From: RGDT01 sp964630925
GTDB taxonomy: Bacteria > Planctomycetota > Planctomycetia > Gemmatales > Gemmataceae
DNA length: 64,000 bases
Assembly (NCBI GenBank): GCA_964630925.1
Contig: CAZVZK010000015.1
Location: 1-64,000 of the forward strand
Direction of reading: 5' to 3'
A program made the position numbers and the translations under genes. Shown piece after piece: positions 1-13,187 of this stretch; position 1 is the first letter of the stretch; the number at the start of each line of letters is the position of its first letter. The notes below the pieces were generated by a model. That model was not told where the DNA came from. It did no database searches and was given only the letters and a program-made list of their open reading frames with translations.

Positions 1-3063
<3,063 letters not shown>

Positions 3064-3082
3064 GCAGGTGAGGGTGCCGGAA

Positions 3083-5134
3083 ATGGCCGACGCGGAGAGG
3101 ACGAGCATCCTGCTCGTCGATGACCTGCCGGAGCGGCACCTCGCCTACGAGGCCACCCTGGCCGAGCTGGGGCAGGAGCTGGTCACCGCCACGTCGGGTG
3201 AGGAGGCGCTGCGCCACGTCCTGAAGAAAGACTTCGCGGTCATCCTGCTCGACGTGAACATGCCGGGGATCAACGGCTTCGAGACCGCGCACCTGATCCG
3301 GGGGCGCAGGCGGTCGGCGCACACCCCGATCATCTTCATGACCGCGTTCGCGGACGAGGTGCAGACCACGCGTGGCTACGCGACCGGCGCGGTGGACTAC
3401 ATCTCCACGCCGTTCGTGCCGGAGGTGCTACGCGCCAAGGTGCGCGTGTTCGTTGAGCTATTCCAGATGCGTCAGCAGGTGGCGCGGCAGGCGGGGGAGC
3501 AGGCCCGCCGCGAGGCCGCCGAGGAGTCGGCCCGGCGTGCGGCGCTGCTGGCGGAGGCCAGCCGCTCGCTGGCCAACTCGCTGGACTTCGAGGGGACGCT
3601 GGCGGCCCTGGCGCGGCTGGCGGTGCCGGATCTCGCGGGGCTGGGTCTGGTCGCCCTGCGCGACGGCGCCGGCGTCGGGCGCGTGGAGGCGGCCTGGGCC
3701 GGCCCCACCGGGTGGGTGGAAGGCGGGCCGGCGCGGCTGGCGCCTTGGGCGGCCGCCGAGGCCGCGGGGGCCCTCGCGGGGGGGACGCGCGAGCGGATCG
3801 TCCTGCCGCCGGAGGGCGAGCCGCTTGCCGTGCCGGACGCTGGGGCGGCGCCGCCGGCGGGGCCGGCGCTGTTCCTGCCGCTGGCGGCCCGCGGGGCGGT
3901 GCTGGGCGTCCTGGTGTTCGCGGCGCGGCGGGGCAAGGAGTGGCGTCCCGAGGAGGTCTCGCTGGCGGCCGAGCTGGCGGGGCGGGCGGCGGTGGCCCTG
4001 GACAACACGCTGCTGGTACGCGACATCCAGGAGGCCGACCGGCGGAAGAACGAGTTCCTGGCGATGCTGTCCCACGAGCTGCGTAACCCGCTGGCGCCGG
4101 TGCGGACGGCCCTGTCGGTCATGCAGGCCTCCGGGCTCTCGCACCCGACGCTGGACTGGGCGCGTGAGGTGATCGGCAGGCAGGTGGACCACCTGGTCCG
4201 CCTCGTGGACGACCTCCTCGACGTGTCCAGGATCACACGCGGCAAGATCCGCCTGCGCATCGAGCGGGTGGACGCCGCCGAGGCGGTGGCGGCGGCGTTG
4301 GAGACGAGCCGCCCGCTAATCGACGCCCACAATCACCGCGTGGAAGTGGACGCCGAGGTGGGCCTGATCCTGGAGGCCGACCGCGTGCGCCTCTCGCAGG
4401 TGTTGTCGAACCTGCTGAACAACGCGGCCAAGTACACGCCCGACGGCGGCCACATCTCGGTGTCGGCGCGGCGAGAGGGCGGGGAGGCGGTCTTCCGGGT
4501 GCGCGACACGGGGGCGGGCATCCCGGCGGAGATGCTGTCGAAAGTCTTCGACCTGTTCGCCCAGGTGAATCGGTCGCTGGACCGGTCCGAGGGCGGGCTG
4601 GGGATCGGGCTGACGCTGGTGCGGCGGCTGGTGGAGATGCAGGGCGGGCGCGCGGAGGCGGCCAGCGAAGGGCAGGGCAAGGGCAGCGAGTTCACGGTGC
4701 GCCTGCCGGCGCTGGCGGCGGGGGCGGCGGCCGAGGCCCCGGGCATGGCCGAGGGGGCGGGGCCGCGCCCGTCGCGGGTGCTGGTGGTGGACGACAACGA
4801 GGACGCGGCGGACGCCCTGGCGATGCTGCTGCGGGTCACGGGGCACGAGACGCTGACGGTGTACGACGGGCCGTCGGCCCTGGAGGCGGCGCGGAAATTC
4901 GTGCCGCAGGTGGTGCTGCTCGACATCGGCCTGCCGGGCCTGGACGGCTACGAGGTGGCGCGGCGTCTGCGCGACGACCCCGGCACGGCGGGGGTGCTGA
5001 TCATCGCGGTGAGCGGCTACGGGCAGGAGGGCGACCGCGCCACCGCGCGGGCGTCGGGGTTCGACCACCACCTGACGAAGCCGGTGGACCTCGCCGACCT
5101 CCGCGGCGCGATGGCCGGCCGCGGCGTGCGTTAG
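3083..5134 (+). CDS. hybrid histidine kinase, REC-GAF-HisKA-HATPase-REC
   Basis: ATG at 3083 is preferred; an in-frame GTG at 3068 is possible. The N-terminal receiver (about 8-125) has Asp57 in LLDVNMPGING, but the usual KP after the last strand reads STPFVP, so the conserved Lys appears replaced by Thr. A GAF-like region (about 155-310) follows. HisKA has His331 in SHELRNPLAP; the HATPase has RDTGAGIP and GIGLTLV. The C-terminal receiver has Asp614 in LLDIGLPGLDGY. An N-terminal receiver ahead of a kinase core suggests it is driven by another kinase, most simply the one just upstream. No membrane segment is visible, so it should be cytoplasmic. Its stop overlaps the inferred stop of the convergent gene on the other strand. 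Confidence 0.92.
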   Translation: MADAERTSILLVDDLPERHLAYEATLAELGQELVTATSGEEALRHVLKKDFAVILLDVNMPGINGFETAHLIRGRRRSAHTPIIFMTAFADEVQTTRGYATGAVDYISTPFVPEVLRAKVRVFVELFQMRQQVARQAGEQARREAAEESARRAALLAEASRSLANSLDFEGTLAALARLAVPDLAGLGLVALRDGAGVGRVEAAWAGPTGWVEGGPARLAPWAAAEAAGALAGGTRERIVLPPEGEPLAVPDAGAAPPAGPALFLPLAARGAVLGVLVFAARRGKEWRPEEVSLAAELAGRAAVALDNTLLVRDIQEADRRKNEFLAMLSHELRNPLAPVRTALSVMQASGLSHPTLDWAREVIGRQVDHLVRLVDDLLDVSRITRGKIRLRIERVDAAEAVAAALETSRPLIDAHNHRVEVDAEVGLILEADRVRLSQVLSNLLNNAAKYTPDGGHISVSARREGGEAVFRVRDTGAGIPAEMLSKVFDLFAQVNRSLDRSEGGLGIGLTLVRRLVEMQGGRAEAASEGQGKGSEFTVRLPALAAGAAAEAPGMAEGAGPRPSRVLVVDDNEDAADALAMLLRVTGHETLTVYDGPSALEAARKFVPQVVLLDIGLPGLDGYEVARRLRDDPGTAGVLIIAVSGYGQEGDRATARASGFDHHLTKPVDLADLRGAMAGRGVR

Positions 5135-7102
5135 CGGAAGCGATCTGCCACGTCGGGGTCGAGGGCGCGCCCTCTCCCAGTCGGCCCGGGCCCGCTCTTT
5201 CGCCCCCCTCGCGTCGTGGGCGAAGACGCGCAGGTGATACGCGCTGGCGTTCTTCGGGTCCGCCAGGACCGCCTCGTCGAAGTCGCGGATCGCCTCGTCG
5301 TCGCGCCCTTTCAACAGGTTGGAGTGGCCCCTGTTGACCCGGCAATTGACGTTCGCCGGGTCGCGTTTCAGGGCCTCGGTCAGATCCCGGATCGCCTCGT
5401 CGTACCGCTTCAGGACGAGATAACAAAGGCCGCGATGCGCGTGGACATCCGGGGCCTCGGGGGCGAGCCGGAGCGCCTCGGTGCAGTCCTCGGCCGCCGC
5501 CTCATGCCGGAGGAGGTTGTAGCGGCAGAGCGAGCGGTTGAAATAGTTCTGCCATACGGAGGCGTCCAGCCGGATGGCCTGTTCGAAGTCGGCCAACGCC
5601 CGCTCATTCTCGCCCTTGCGGTAATAGGCGATGCCGCGGCTCCCGTACGGGAGCTGCCGCGAGGGGTCGATCCCGATGGCCCTGGTGTACTCGCCGATGG
5701 CGCCGTCGAGGTCGCCCGCGTCGAGGAGGCGGCCGCCGCGCTGCTCGTGGCCGTGGGCGCCGCCGGCGTTGGCGGGGTCGGCGTGGAAGAACACCAGGGA
5801 CGCGAAGACGAAGTAGGCAGCCGCCGCCAGCGCCGGCAGGATCAGGCCCGGCGGCGCCTGTCGGATGGCCGCCGGCGTCCCGGCGGGCGGGGCCTCCGCC
5901 GTCGCGTAGCCGGGCGTCCACTCCTGCCCGTCCTCCAGGGCCCAGCGGGCGCGCGTGCGGTACAGGAGGGCCAGGATGATCAGCGTCGTCAGGGCGGCCC
6001 AGCCGGCCAACGCCGGCGACAGGTGGCGGGCGTCGTACTGGCCGGTCACGTCGTAACCGCTATCGATGGCGAGCCGCGCGGACCAGAAGACGAGGGCGTT
6101 GTGGAGGGCGTGCAGCAGGATGGGGGCCAGCAGCGACCGGGTCGTCAGGTAGACGACGTGCAAGACGACGCCGGCGGGGAAGACGGCGCAGACGTGGGTC
6201 GGCTCGAGGTGCAAGAGGGCGAACAGGGCCGAGGTGAGGAGCACCCCGGCCACCACGCCCTTGCGCGCCACCAGCCCGCGACCGAGGTAGCCGCGGCAGA
6301 AGGCCTCCTCGCTGATGGCGGGCATCAGGCATCCGACGAGCAGGACGAGCCACCACGGCTCGCCGGCCAGCGCCGCGAGCAGCTCGCGGTGGAAGGAGAG
6401 CGGGGCGACGCTCAGCCGTGCCGGCGGGGGAGCCGCCGCCTCGAAGCCGAAGAGGTACGTCGCCCAGTTGCCGGCCTCGGCACAGACGAGCACCAGCGGC
6501 GGCGCCAGCAGGACGACGAGCAGCAGGTGAAGGGCGGAGCAGGGGCGGCAGGCGAGAGGCCGAGACCATTCTTTTCCGAGGAGGGACGAGAGGAGGACAT
6601 AGGCCGCGAGGAACATGGCGCAGCCGCCGACGATGGCGATCTGCACTAGACGGGGCTTCTCCGCGATCAGGCCGCGAAGGCCGATGTAGCACGGCACGGC
6701 CGCACACGCGCCGGCCAGGAGCAGCAGCAGACACAGGCCGATGGCGCCGAGGAACGTCGGCGGTGGCGGTGGTGGCTGTGCTGCATCCGCCGGGGCCGCC
6801 GGTTCGGGGCTGGCCACCACCGGCTCGGGCGGGTGGAAGTGAGATGCGATCAGGGCCGCGTGTCCGGGGAAGCGCGAATGAAACTCTTCCTCGGACGGCG
6901 TCTGCCCGGCCCGGCGCCGGTACGTCAGCTCGATGCGTAGCAGCTCGGCGAGCAGGGCCGACTCGGGGATCGGCCCCAGGAAGTCCTCGATGCGTTCCGG
7001 CTCGCCGTAGAGCCAGCCGGCCTCAAAGCGGGCGCAGAGCGCGTCGTGATCCTCGGGCGGAGGGGGCATGATCGGCATGACTCCGGGGCTCGGGAGGGGC
7101 AT
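5131..7102 (-). CDS. CPBP-family intramembrane protease with C-terminal TPRs (frameshift near 3' end)
   Basis: The N-terminal stretch of about 75 residues (DHDALCARFEAGW) resembles a cytoplasmic segment common in Gemmataceae proteins. Several membrane helices follow with the CPBP (CAAX protease/bacteriocin-processing) motifs: EEAFCRGYLG, FALLHL and HALHNAL. After another helix come about four TPRs (for example AIRDLTEALKRDPANVN). As read, the frame misses its stop near 5165 and runs on antisense to the kinase down to 4316. A one-base slip in the GGGCGCGCC tract at 5163-5171 restores LDPDVADRFR and a TAA at 5133-5131, which would make the two convergent genes overlap by two bases. The corrected end is used here. 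In-frame ATGs at 7102, 7078 and 7069 are all possible starts. The substrate is unknown. Confidence 0.8.
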
Positions 7103-7229
7103 GCAGCCATGATAGTCCGCCGTGCGGGCGACGCCCCTTCCCATTGGGGCCTGGAAAAACCCGATGGCGCCTGTGCCCCTCGTCGCCGCGCGCGGTAGAT
7201 CATCCTCCACACCCTCCGGAGGCCCTCCC

Positions 7230-9245
7230 GTGCGCATCCCCCTCTCCCTCGCCGTCCTGTTCCTCGCCGCGCCGGTCCGCGGCGAGGACGTTCCCCCCCG
7301 CGGCATGCTCCGCGCGTTCCTCATGGCGGAGTGCCAGAAGCACTTCGACGCCCGCCGCGCCGAGGTGGCGCGGCTCAAGACGCCCGACGCCATCGCGGCC
7401 CGGCAGAAGGCGTTGCGCGAGAGGTTCATCGAGGCGCTCGGCGGGCTCCCGGAGAAGACGCCGCTCAAGGCGCGGACCGTGGGGACGCTCAAGGGCGACG
7501 GGTTCACTGTCGAGCGGGTCATCTACGAGAGCAGGCCCGGGCACCACGTCACGGCGAGCCTGTACCTTCCCGACGGCAAGGGGCGGTTCCCCGGCGTGCT
7601 GATGCCCATCGGGCACAGCATGAATGGGAAGGCGTCCGACTACACGCAACGCGGGTGCATCCTCCTTGCGAAGAACGGGATGGCGGCGCTGGCCTACGAC
7701 CCCATCGGGCAGGGCGAGCGCCGCCAGCTCCTCGAAGACGGCGGCAAGCCGGCCATCGCCGGCAGCACGTCGGAGCATACGCTCGTCGGCGTCGGGGCCA
7801 TCCTCGTCGGCTCCAACACGGCGACGTATCGCATCTGGGACGGGATACGCTCCCTCGACTACCTGGCGTCGCGGCCGGAGGTCGATGCGAAGAAGCTCGG
7901 CTGCACCGGCTGCTCGGGCGGCGGGACGCTCACGTCGTACCTGATGGCGCTCGACGAACGCATCGCGGCGGCGGCGCCGTCGTGCTTCATCACGTCGCTG
8001 GAGCGGCTGTTCGCCACCCTCGGGCCGCAGGACGCCGAGCAGAACATCACGGGGCAGGTGGCGTTCGGGATGGAGCACGCGGACTATATCACGCTGCGTG
8101 CGCCGAGGCCGACGCTGATCTGCGCCTCCACGGGCGACTTCTTCGACATCAAGGGGACGTGGGACAGCTTCCGCGAGGCGAAGCGTCTGCATACGATCCT
8201 CGGGCACCCCGAGCGCGTCGATCTGCTGGAGGCCGACGCGAAGCACGGCTACCCGCGCCCGCACCGCGAGGGGATGGCCCGGTGGATGAAGCGCTGGCTG
8301 GCCGGGAAGGACGAGGCCATCACCGAGGGCGAGGCGAAGCTGTTCAAGGACGCGGAGCTGCAATGCACGCGGACGGGGCAGGTGCTGGACGACCTCAAGG
8401 GCGTGTCGGCGTTCGGGCTGAACGTGCTGCGGGCGAAGGCGCTGGCTGAGGCACGGGCCAAGAAGCCGTTGGAGGCGGCGGAGTTCAGGAAGGCGCTGGA
8501 GAAGTGCCTGGGGCTCGACTCCCCGAAGGCGGCCAGGCGGATGGACGGGAAGAAGGTCGAGACGGACGCGGGGGAGGCGGAGGCGTTCGACTTCGTGACC
8601 GAGGAGGGCATCCGCGTACCGACCCTGATGTACGGCAAGGGGCCCACCGTGCTGTACGTGAACGACCGGGGCAAGTCGGCGGACCCCGCGGCGATCCAGA
8701 GGTTGGTGAAGGCCGGCAAGCGCGTGCTGGCGCTGGACCTGCGCGGCTGGGGCGAGACGGCCCCGGCGGCGCCGGCGAAGGGGAAGCCGGGGTACTTCGG
8801 CGTCGATTCGCGGGAGGCGTTCCTCGCGCTGCATTTGGGCCGCCCGCTGACGGGCCAGCGCGTGCGCGACCTGATCGCGGTGCTGGCGTGGAACGGGGGG
8901 CACGCGGAGGTCGTCGGCGTGGGCAAGGGCGGCGTGGTGGCGCTGCACGCGGCGCTGTCCCACCGCATCCAGGCGGTGCGGTTGGAGCGGACGCTCGTGT
9001 CATGGGCGTCGGTCGTCGAGACGCCGCTGGGGCGCGACCATCTGACGCAGGTCGTGCCGGGTGCGCTGGCGGTGTACGATCTGCCGGAGCTGGCGGCGCG
9101 GTATCGGGGCCGCCTGGAGATCGTGGCGCCGGTGGACGCGGCGGGCGAGCCGTTGTCGGCGGAGGCGGCGGAGAAGGCGTACGCGGCGGCGAAGGCGGCC
9201 CGCGCGAAGGAGAAGGGCGCGTTCACGCTGGAGGTGGGGAAGTGA
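7230..9245 (+). CDS. secreted alpha/beta hydrolase (acetylxylan esterase-like), duplicated fold
   Basis: GTG at 7230 is chosen because GGAGG sits 7 bases upstream and the product then begins with a signal peptide (RIPLSLAVLFLAAPVRG). The first hydrolase domain (about 80-400) has the nucleophile elbow GCSGGG with Ser229 and resembles the acetylxylan esterase/prolyl oligopeptidase-type hydrolases of planctomycetes. A second domain (about 440-670) looks like another alpha/beta fold with an LDLRGWGET loop, but its elbow reads GVGKGG, with Lys566 where Ser should be, so it is probably non-catalytic. It likely acts on an ester or peptide outside the cytoplasm. The gene stands alone, divergent from the CPBP gene. 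Substrate not deducible. Confidence 0.85.
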   Translation: MRIPLSLAVLFLAAPVRGEDVPPRGMLRAFLMAECQKHFDARRAEVARLKTPDAIAARQKALRERFIEALGGLPEKTPLKARTVGTLKGDGFTVERVIYESRPGHHVTASLYLPDGKGRFPGVLMPIGHSMNGKASDYTQRGCILLAKNGMAALAYDPIGQGERRQLLEDGGKPAIAGSTSEHTLVGVGAILVGSNTATYRIWDGIRSLDYLASRPEVDAKKLGCTGCSGGGTLTSYLMALDERIAAAAPSCFITSLERLFATLGPQDAEQNITGQVAFGMEHADYITLRAPRPTLICASTGDFFDIKGTWDSFREAKRLHTILGHPERVDLLEADAKHGYPRPHREGMARWMKRWLAGKDEAITEGEAKLFKDAELQCTRTGQVLDDLKGVSAFGLNVLRAKALAEARAKKPLEAAEFRKALEKCLGLDSPKAARRMDGKKVETDAGEAEAFDFVTEEGIRVPTLMYGKGPTVLYVNDRGKSADPAAIQRLVKAGKRVLALDLRGWGETAPAAPAKGKPGYFGVDSREAFLALHLGRPLTGQRVRDLIAVLAWNGGHAEVVGVGKGGVVALHAALSHRIQAVRLERTLVSWASVVETPLGRDHLTQVVPGALAVYDLPELAARYRGRLEIVAPVDAAGEPLSAEAAEKAYAAAKAARAKEKGAFTLEVGK

Positions 9246-9305
9246 GACACTCTCCTCTGTCGCACATGAGCAGGGAGAAGGGGGTTGGGGGGTGAGGGAG
9301 TCCCA

Positions 9306-9995
9306 ATGCCGGAGCAGTGGCGGCCGACTCTGCCGGGCGTCCGCGTGGCGGGGGCGTTCCTGCTCCTGTCGCTGACGGCGGTCACGGCCTTGGTGCCGGT
9401 GTTCTACCTCGGGATGGCCCCGGCCCTCGTCGTGCCGATGACCTACGCCATCCCCTTCCTGCTTATCCCGTGCGTGGCGCTGTCGGCCGCCCTGGTGTGG
9501 GCGGGCCGGGGCGAGGCGCCCCCGGCCGGCGTGGCGGCCGGCGTGGCCTACTTCGTCGGGGGTGCGTTGTTCGACATCGCCGCCACGCTCATCCACTCGC
9601 CGGACTTGGAGTACGAGGGCAACCCCGTGGCCCGCGCCCTGCTCGACTCCGGACATTCGTTGCCGTTCATCTACGCCTACGCCGCCGTGTGCCAGTCGCT
9701 GACGCTGTTGACCCTCTGCCTGCTCTGGGTGGCGTTCCTGCGGCATCGCCCGGCGCTCGTCGGATCGGTCAAGCGGCGCGGGTCGCCGGTGAGGCCATTC
9801 CTCACGTATCACCTCTTCTGGCTGGTGGTGGCGCTCGTCCTGGCGGGCGCGGCCGATCGGTGGTACCTCGGTCTTGAGTGGTTCGGCCTTGTGCCTCACG
9901 CGGGGTGGGCGGCGGTGGCCGCCGCCAACGTCCTCGGGCTGTCCGTCTATCTGGCCTGGCTCTGGCACGCCACGCGGCCCGCCCCGGGCGGGTGA
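9306..9995 (+). CDS. polytopic membrane protein of unknown function
   Basis: 229 residues from ATG 9306; a TTG at 9285 in the same frame is less likely. About six hydrophobic segments are visible. A loop reads HSPDLEYEGNPVARALL, with an acidic residue and an NP motif between helices, reminiscent of small DUF5658-like membrane proteins, though the match is only by eye. The gene sits 60 bases after the hydrolase on the same strand and could be co-transcribed. I do not recognise a function. Confidence 0.75.
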   Translation: MPEQWRPTLPGVRVAGAFLLLSLTAVTALVPVFYLGMAPALVVPMTYAIPFLLIPCVALSAALVWAGRGEAPPAGVAAGVAYFVGGALFDIAATLIHSPDLEYEGNPVARALLDSGHSLPFIYAYAAVCQSLTLLTLCLLWVAFLRHRPALVGSVKRRGSPVRPFLTYHLFWLVVALVLAGAADRWYLGLEWFGLVPHAGWAAVAAANVLGLSVYLAWLWHATRPAPGG

Positions 9996-10115
9996 TGCCG
10001 GCCTTGACGGCCGTGCGGGCGGCGTGGGCCTGTGGACGCCCCTTTCCCGGACACGCGGGGCCCGGCATTTCGTATGATTGGTGGCATGCCCGCCCACCCC
10101 CATGAGGATTCGCAC

Positions 10116-13052
10116 ATGATCCGCCGCTGCGCCGCGCTGGCGCTGACGCTGGCGATCCTGGCCGTCTCGGCCGGGACCGCCCAGGAGGACACCCGCTCCA
10201 AGGAGATCCGCGACATCGAGAAGCAGATCGCCGACCTGAAGGCGCGACTCGATTCGCTCAAGGGCACCGACCCGACCAAGGGCAGGCAGCCGCTCGAGAT
10301 TAAGGACGCCCTCGCCTGGCGGAGCGCGTCGCAAGCGGCGCTCTCGCGTGACGGCAAGTGGTTCGCCTGCGCCATCCTGCCCACCGAGGGCAAGGGCGAC
10401 ATCGTCCTCCGCGAGACCGCCGGCGACAAGCAGCACACGTTCAAGGACATCGAGAGCGTCATCGGCCTGTCGTTCTCGCACGACGGCAAGTGGCTGGCCT
10501 ACACCACTATGCCCAAACGTCGGCCCGCCGCCGTCGGCCCGCCGGCGCCGATGACGCCGACCACGGTGCTGGTCGATGTGGCGTCGGGGGCGAAGACCGA
10601 GTTCGAGGGCGTGTCGCGCTTCACCTTTTCCGGGCCGGAGGGCAACACCGTCGCCCTGTTCAAGGCCGCGACGGCGCCGATGATGCCGTCCATCCCCGGC
10701 ATGCCGACGATCACGGCGCCGGCCCGGCGCGGCGGCGACCTGACCCTGCGCGACCTGGGCACGGGCAAGGAGCTGACCCTCGGCAACGTGGCGGAATACG
10801 GGTTCGACAAGAAGGGCGGCAAGCTCGTCCTCGTCGTCGATACGGCGGGCAAGTCCGGCAACGGCGTGCAGATCCGCGACATGAAGAGCGGGGTGCTGAC
10901 GCAGCTGGAATCGGGCAAGGCCAGCTACGAGGGGCTGACGTGGACGGAGGCGCGGGACGCCTTCACGCTGCACAAGGCCGAGGAGGAGAAGGGAAAGGCG
11001 GAGAAGAAGTACACCATCCTCGTCTGCACCGACCTCGCGAAGGCGCAGCTCGACGCGCTCGACCCGTCGACGGCCGAAGGGTTCCCCAAGGGCCTGGCCG
11101 TGGCGGCCGGGCGCAGGCCGGAGCTGTCGGACGACCGCACGACGGTCTTCTTCGGGATCAGCGAGCCGAAGAAGGCGGGCGAGGCGCCGCGGCCCGTCGG
11201 GAAGGGCAAGGCCAAGGGCAAGGAGAAGGATTCCGCGGCCGCGGCCCCCACGCCCACGCCGGCGCCGGCGGCGGACAGGCCGGACCTGGTCATCTGGCAC
11301 TGGAATGATGCCCGGCTCCAGTCCGAGCAGCAGAAACGGGCCGCGTTCGAGGGGTCGGCCACCTTCCTGTGCGCGTACCGGGCCAGGGACAGGAAGTTCG
11401 TGCGCCTCGCGGACGACACGCTGAAGAACGTCACGCTGGCGCCGAAGCAGCGGTACGCGGTGGGCATGGACAACAAGACGTATGAGCGGGCCGAGTCGCT
11501 GGACGGCAAGCGTTTCATCGATGTCCACGTCATCGACGTGCAGACGGGCGAGAAGCACCTGGCCCTCAAGAAGGCGCGGTTCTTCAGCGGCATGTCTCCG
11601 GACGGGGCGAAGTTCCTGTACTACGAGGACGGCGAGTATCACGTCTACGACATCGCCGCGAAGAAGGGGCGGGCGATCACCAAGGGCGTGGCGACGAGCT
11701 TCATCGACACGGAGGACGACCACAACATCGACAGGCCGCCCACGCGGGCGATGGGCTGGACGAAGGATAGCTCGGCGGTCCTGCTGTCGGACGGCTGGGA
11801 CGTGTGGAAGGTGCCGGTGACGACGGGCGAGGCGGTCAACCTGACGGGCAACGGGAAGAAGGACGGCATCCGCTATCAGATGCGCGTGGTGCTGGACCCC
11901 GAGGAGAAGGGCGCCGACCTGGAGAAGCCGCAGATCTTCTCCATGTACGGTGAGTGGACGAAGAAGACGGGGTACAAGCGCGTCAACCCGAAGGGGGCGG
12001 CGGAGGTGCTGTGCTGGGACGACGCGGCGTACAGCGGGCTGGCGAAGGCCCGCGAGGCCGAGGTGTACCTGCACCGCCGCGAGACGGCGACGGTGTTCCC
12101 CGACTGGTACTCGGCGGACGCGACGCTGAAGTCGCCGCGGCGTCTGACCATCGCGAACCCGGACCAGGACCGCTTCCAGTTCTGCGCGGGCTCGATGCTG
12201 GTGAACTACGAGAGCACCAAGGGCGACAAGCTGCAAGGCGCACTGTTCCTGCCGGCGGGGTACGAGAAGGGCAAGAAGTACCCGACGGTGGTGTACATCT
12301 ACGAGCGGCTGTCGCAGGGGCTGAACCGCTATCAGATGCCGCGGCTGACGGGAGGCGGGTTCGACCCGTCGCTGTACACGTCGGGCGGGTACGCGGTGTT
12401 CATGCCGGACATCCGCTACACGATCAACGACCCCGGCATGTCGGCGGTGTGGTGCGTCATGCCGGCGCTGGACGCGGCGGTGAAGACGGGCGTGGTCGAT
12501 CCCGAGAAGGTCGGCCTGCACGGCCACTCGTGGGGCGGCTACCAGACGGCGTTCCTGGTGACGCAGACGGCGAAGTTCAAGGCGGCGATTGCCGGTGCGC
12601 CGCTGACGGACCTGGTGAGCATGTACAGCTCGATCTACTGGAACGTGGGGATCGCGAACCAGCCGATCTTCGAGTCGAGCCAGGGGCGGTTCACGAGCGG
12701 GTACTGGGACCAGCCGGAGGCGTACATCCGCAACTCGCCGGTGTTCCACGCGAAGAAGGTGACGACGCCGCTGATGCTGCTGCACAACGACAAGGACGGC
12801 GCGGTGGACTTCAACCAGGGGATCGAGTACTTCAACACGCTGCGCCGGCTGGAGAAGCCGGTGATCATGTTGCAGTACAGGGGGGAGAACCACGGGCTGG
12901 CGAAGCAGGCGAACATGAAGGACTACACGGTGCGGATGCGTGAGTACTTCGACCATTACCTGCAAGGGAAGACGGCGCCGGCGTGGATGAAGGACGGCGT
13001 GCCGCATCTCAAGATGGACGAGCACCTGAAGACGCGGACGTTCAAGGAGTGA
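10116..13052 (+). CDS. S9-family prolyl oligopeptidase-like serine peptidase, secreted
   Basis: ATG 10116 has GAGGA 7 bases upstream and starts a signal peptide (IRRCAALALTLAILAVSAG). A short charged coiled coil (about 30-55) precedes a long beta-propeller-like region with a low-complexity Lys/Ala/Pro insert near residue 365-390. The C-terminal alpha/beta hydrolase domain carries the triad: Ser805 in GHSWGG, Asp894 in HNDKDGAV and His926 in GENHGL. S9 peptidases of this size cleave short peptides after their propeller admits them. A strong hairpin follows at 13075-13102, so the transcript probably ends there. Confidence 0.92.
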   Translation: MIRRCAALALTLAILAVSAGTAQEDTRSKEIRDIEKQIADLKARLDSLKGTDPTKGRQPLEIKDALAWRSASQAALSRDGKWFACAILPTEGKGDIVLRETAGDKQHTFKDIESVIGLSFSHDGKWLAYTTMPKRRPAAVGPPAPMTPTTVLVDVASGAKTEFEGVSRFTFSGPEGNTVALFKAATAPMMPSIPGMPTITAPARRGGDLTLRDLGTGKELTLGNVAEYGFDKKGGKLVLVVDTAGKSGNGVQIRDMKSGVLTQLESGKASYEGLTWTEARDAFTLHKAEEEKGKAEKKYTILVCTDLAKAQLDALDPSTAEGFPKGLAVAAGRRPELSDDRTTVFFGISEPKKAGEAPRPVGKGKAKGKEKDSAAAAPTPTPAPAADRPDLVIWHWNDARLQSEQQKRAAFEGSATFLCAYRARDRKFVRLADDTLKNVTLAPKQRYAVGMDNKTYERAESLDGKRFIDVHVIDVQTGEKHLALKKARFFSGMSPDGAKFLYYEDGEYHVYDIAAKKGRAITKGVATSFIDTEDDHNIDRPPTRAMGWTKDSSAVLLSDGWDVWKVPVTTGEAVNLTGNGKKDGIRYQMRVVLDPEEKGADLEKPQIFSMYGEWTKKTGYKRVNPKGAAEVLCWDDAAYSGLAKAREAEVYLHRRETATVFPDWYSADATLKSPRRLTIANPDQDRFQFCAGSMLVNYESTKGDKLQGALFLPAGYEKGKKYPTVVYIYERLSQGLNRYQMPRLTGGGFDPSLYTSGGYAVFMPDIRYTINDPGMSAVWCVMPALDAAVKTGVVDPEKVGLHGHSWGGYQTAFLVTQTAKFKAAIAGAPLTDLVSMYSSIYWNVGIANQPIFESSQGRFTSGYWDQPEAYIRNSPVFHAKKVTTPLMLLHNDKDGAVDFNQGIEYFNTLRRLEKPVIMLQYRGENHGLAKQANMKDYTVRMREYFDHYLQGKTAPAWMKDGVPHLKMDEHLKTRTFKE

Positions 13053-13074
13053 CCCGGCCGCGGTGAGACGCGAG

Positions 13075-13102
13075 ACGCCCTCGGCCATCCGGCCGGGGGC
13101 GT
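13075..13102 (+). terminator. probable intrinsic terminator after the S9 peptidase
   Basis: A 12-base-pair stem (ACGCCC, a T-G wobble, then CGGCC) with a four-base ATCC loop is followed by TCGGCTTT. The T run is short, as is common in high-GC genomes. It lies 23 bases past the peptidase stop and ahead of the next gene. Confidence 0.6.
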
Positions 13103-13187
13103 TCGGCTTTCCGGCGGAGCCGTTCTCACTCTCCGCGCCCGCCGGCGGTATCATGAGGGAGGGGGAAGGCATCCGGGACACCGTCTC

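Noticed and set aside
4316..5130. C-terminal extension of the CPBP-TPR protein antisense to the second kinase
   Set aside because: Composition is shadow-like; a one-base repair gives a natural stop exactly at the kinase stop.
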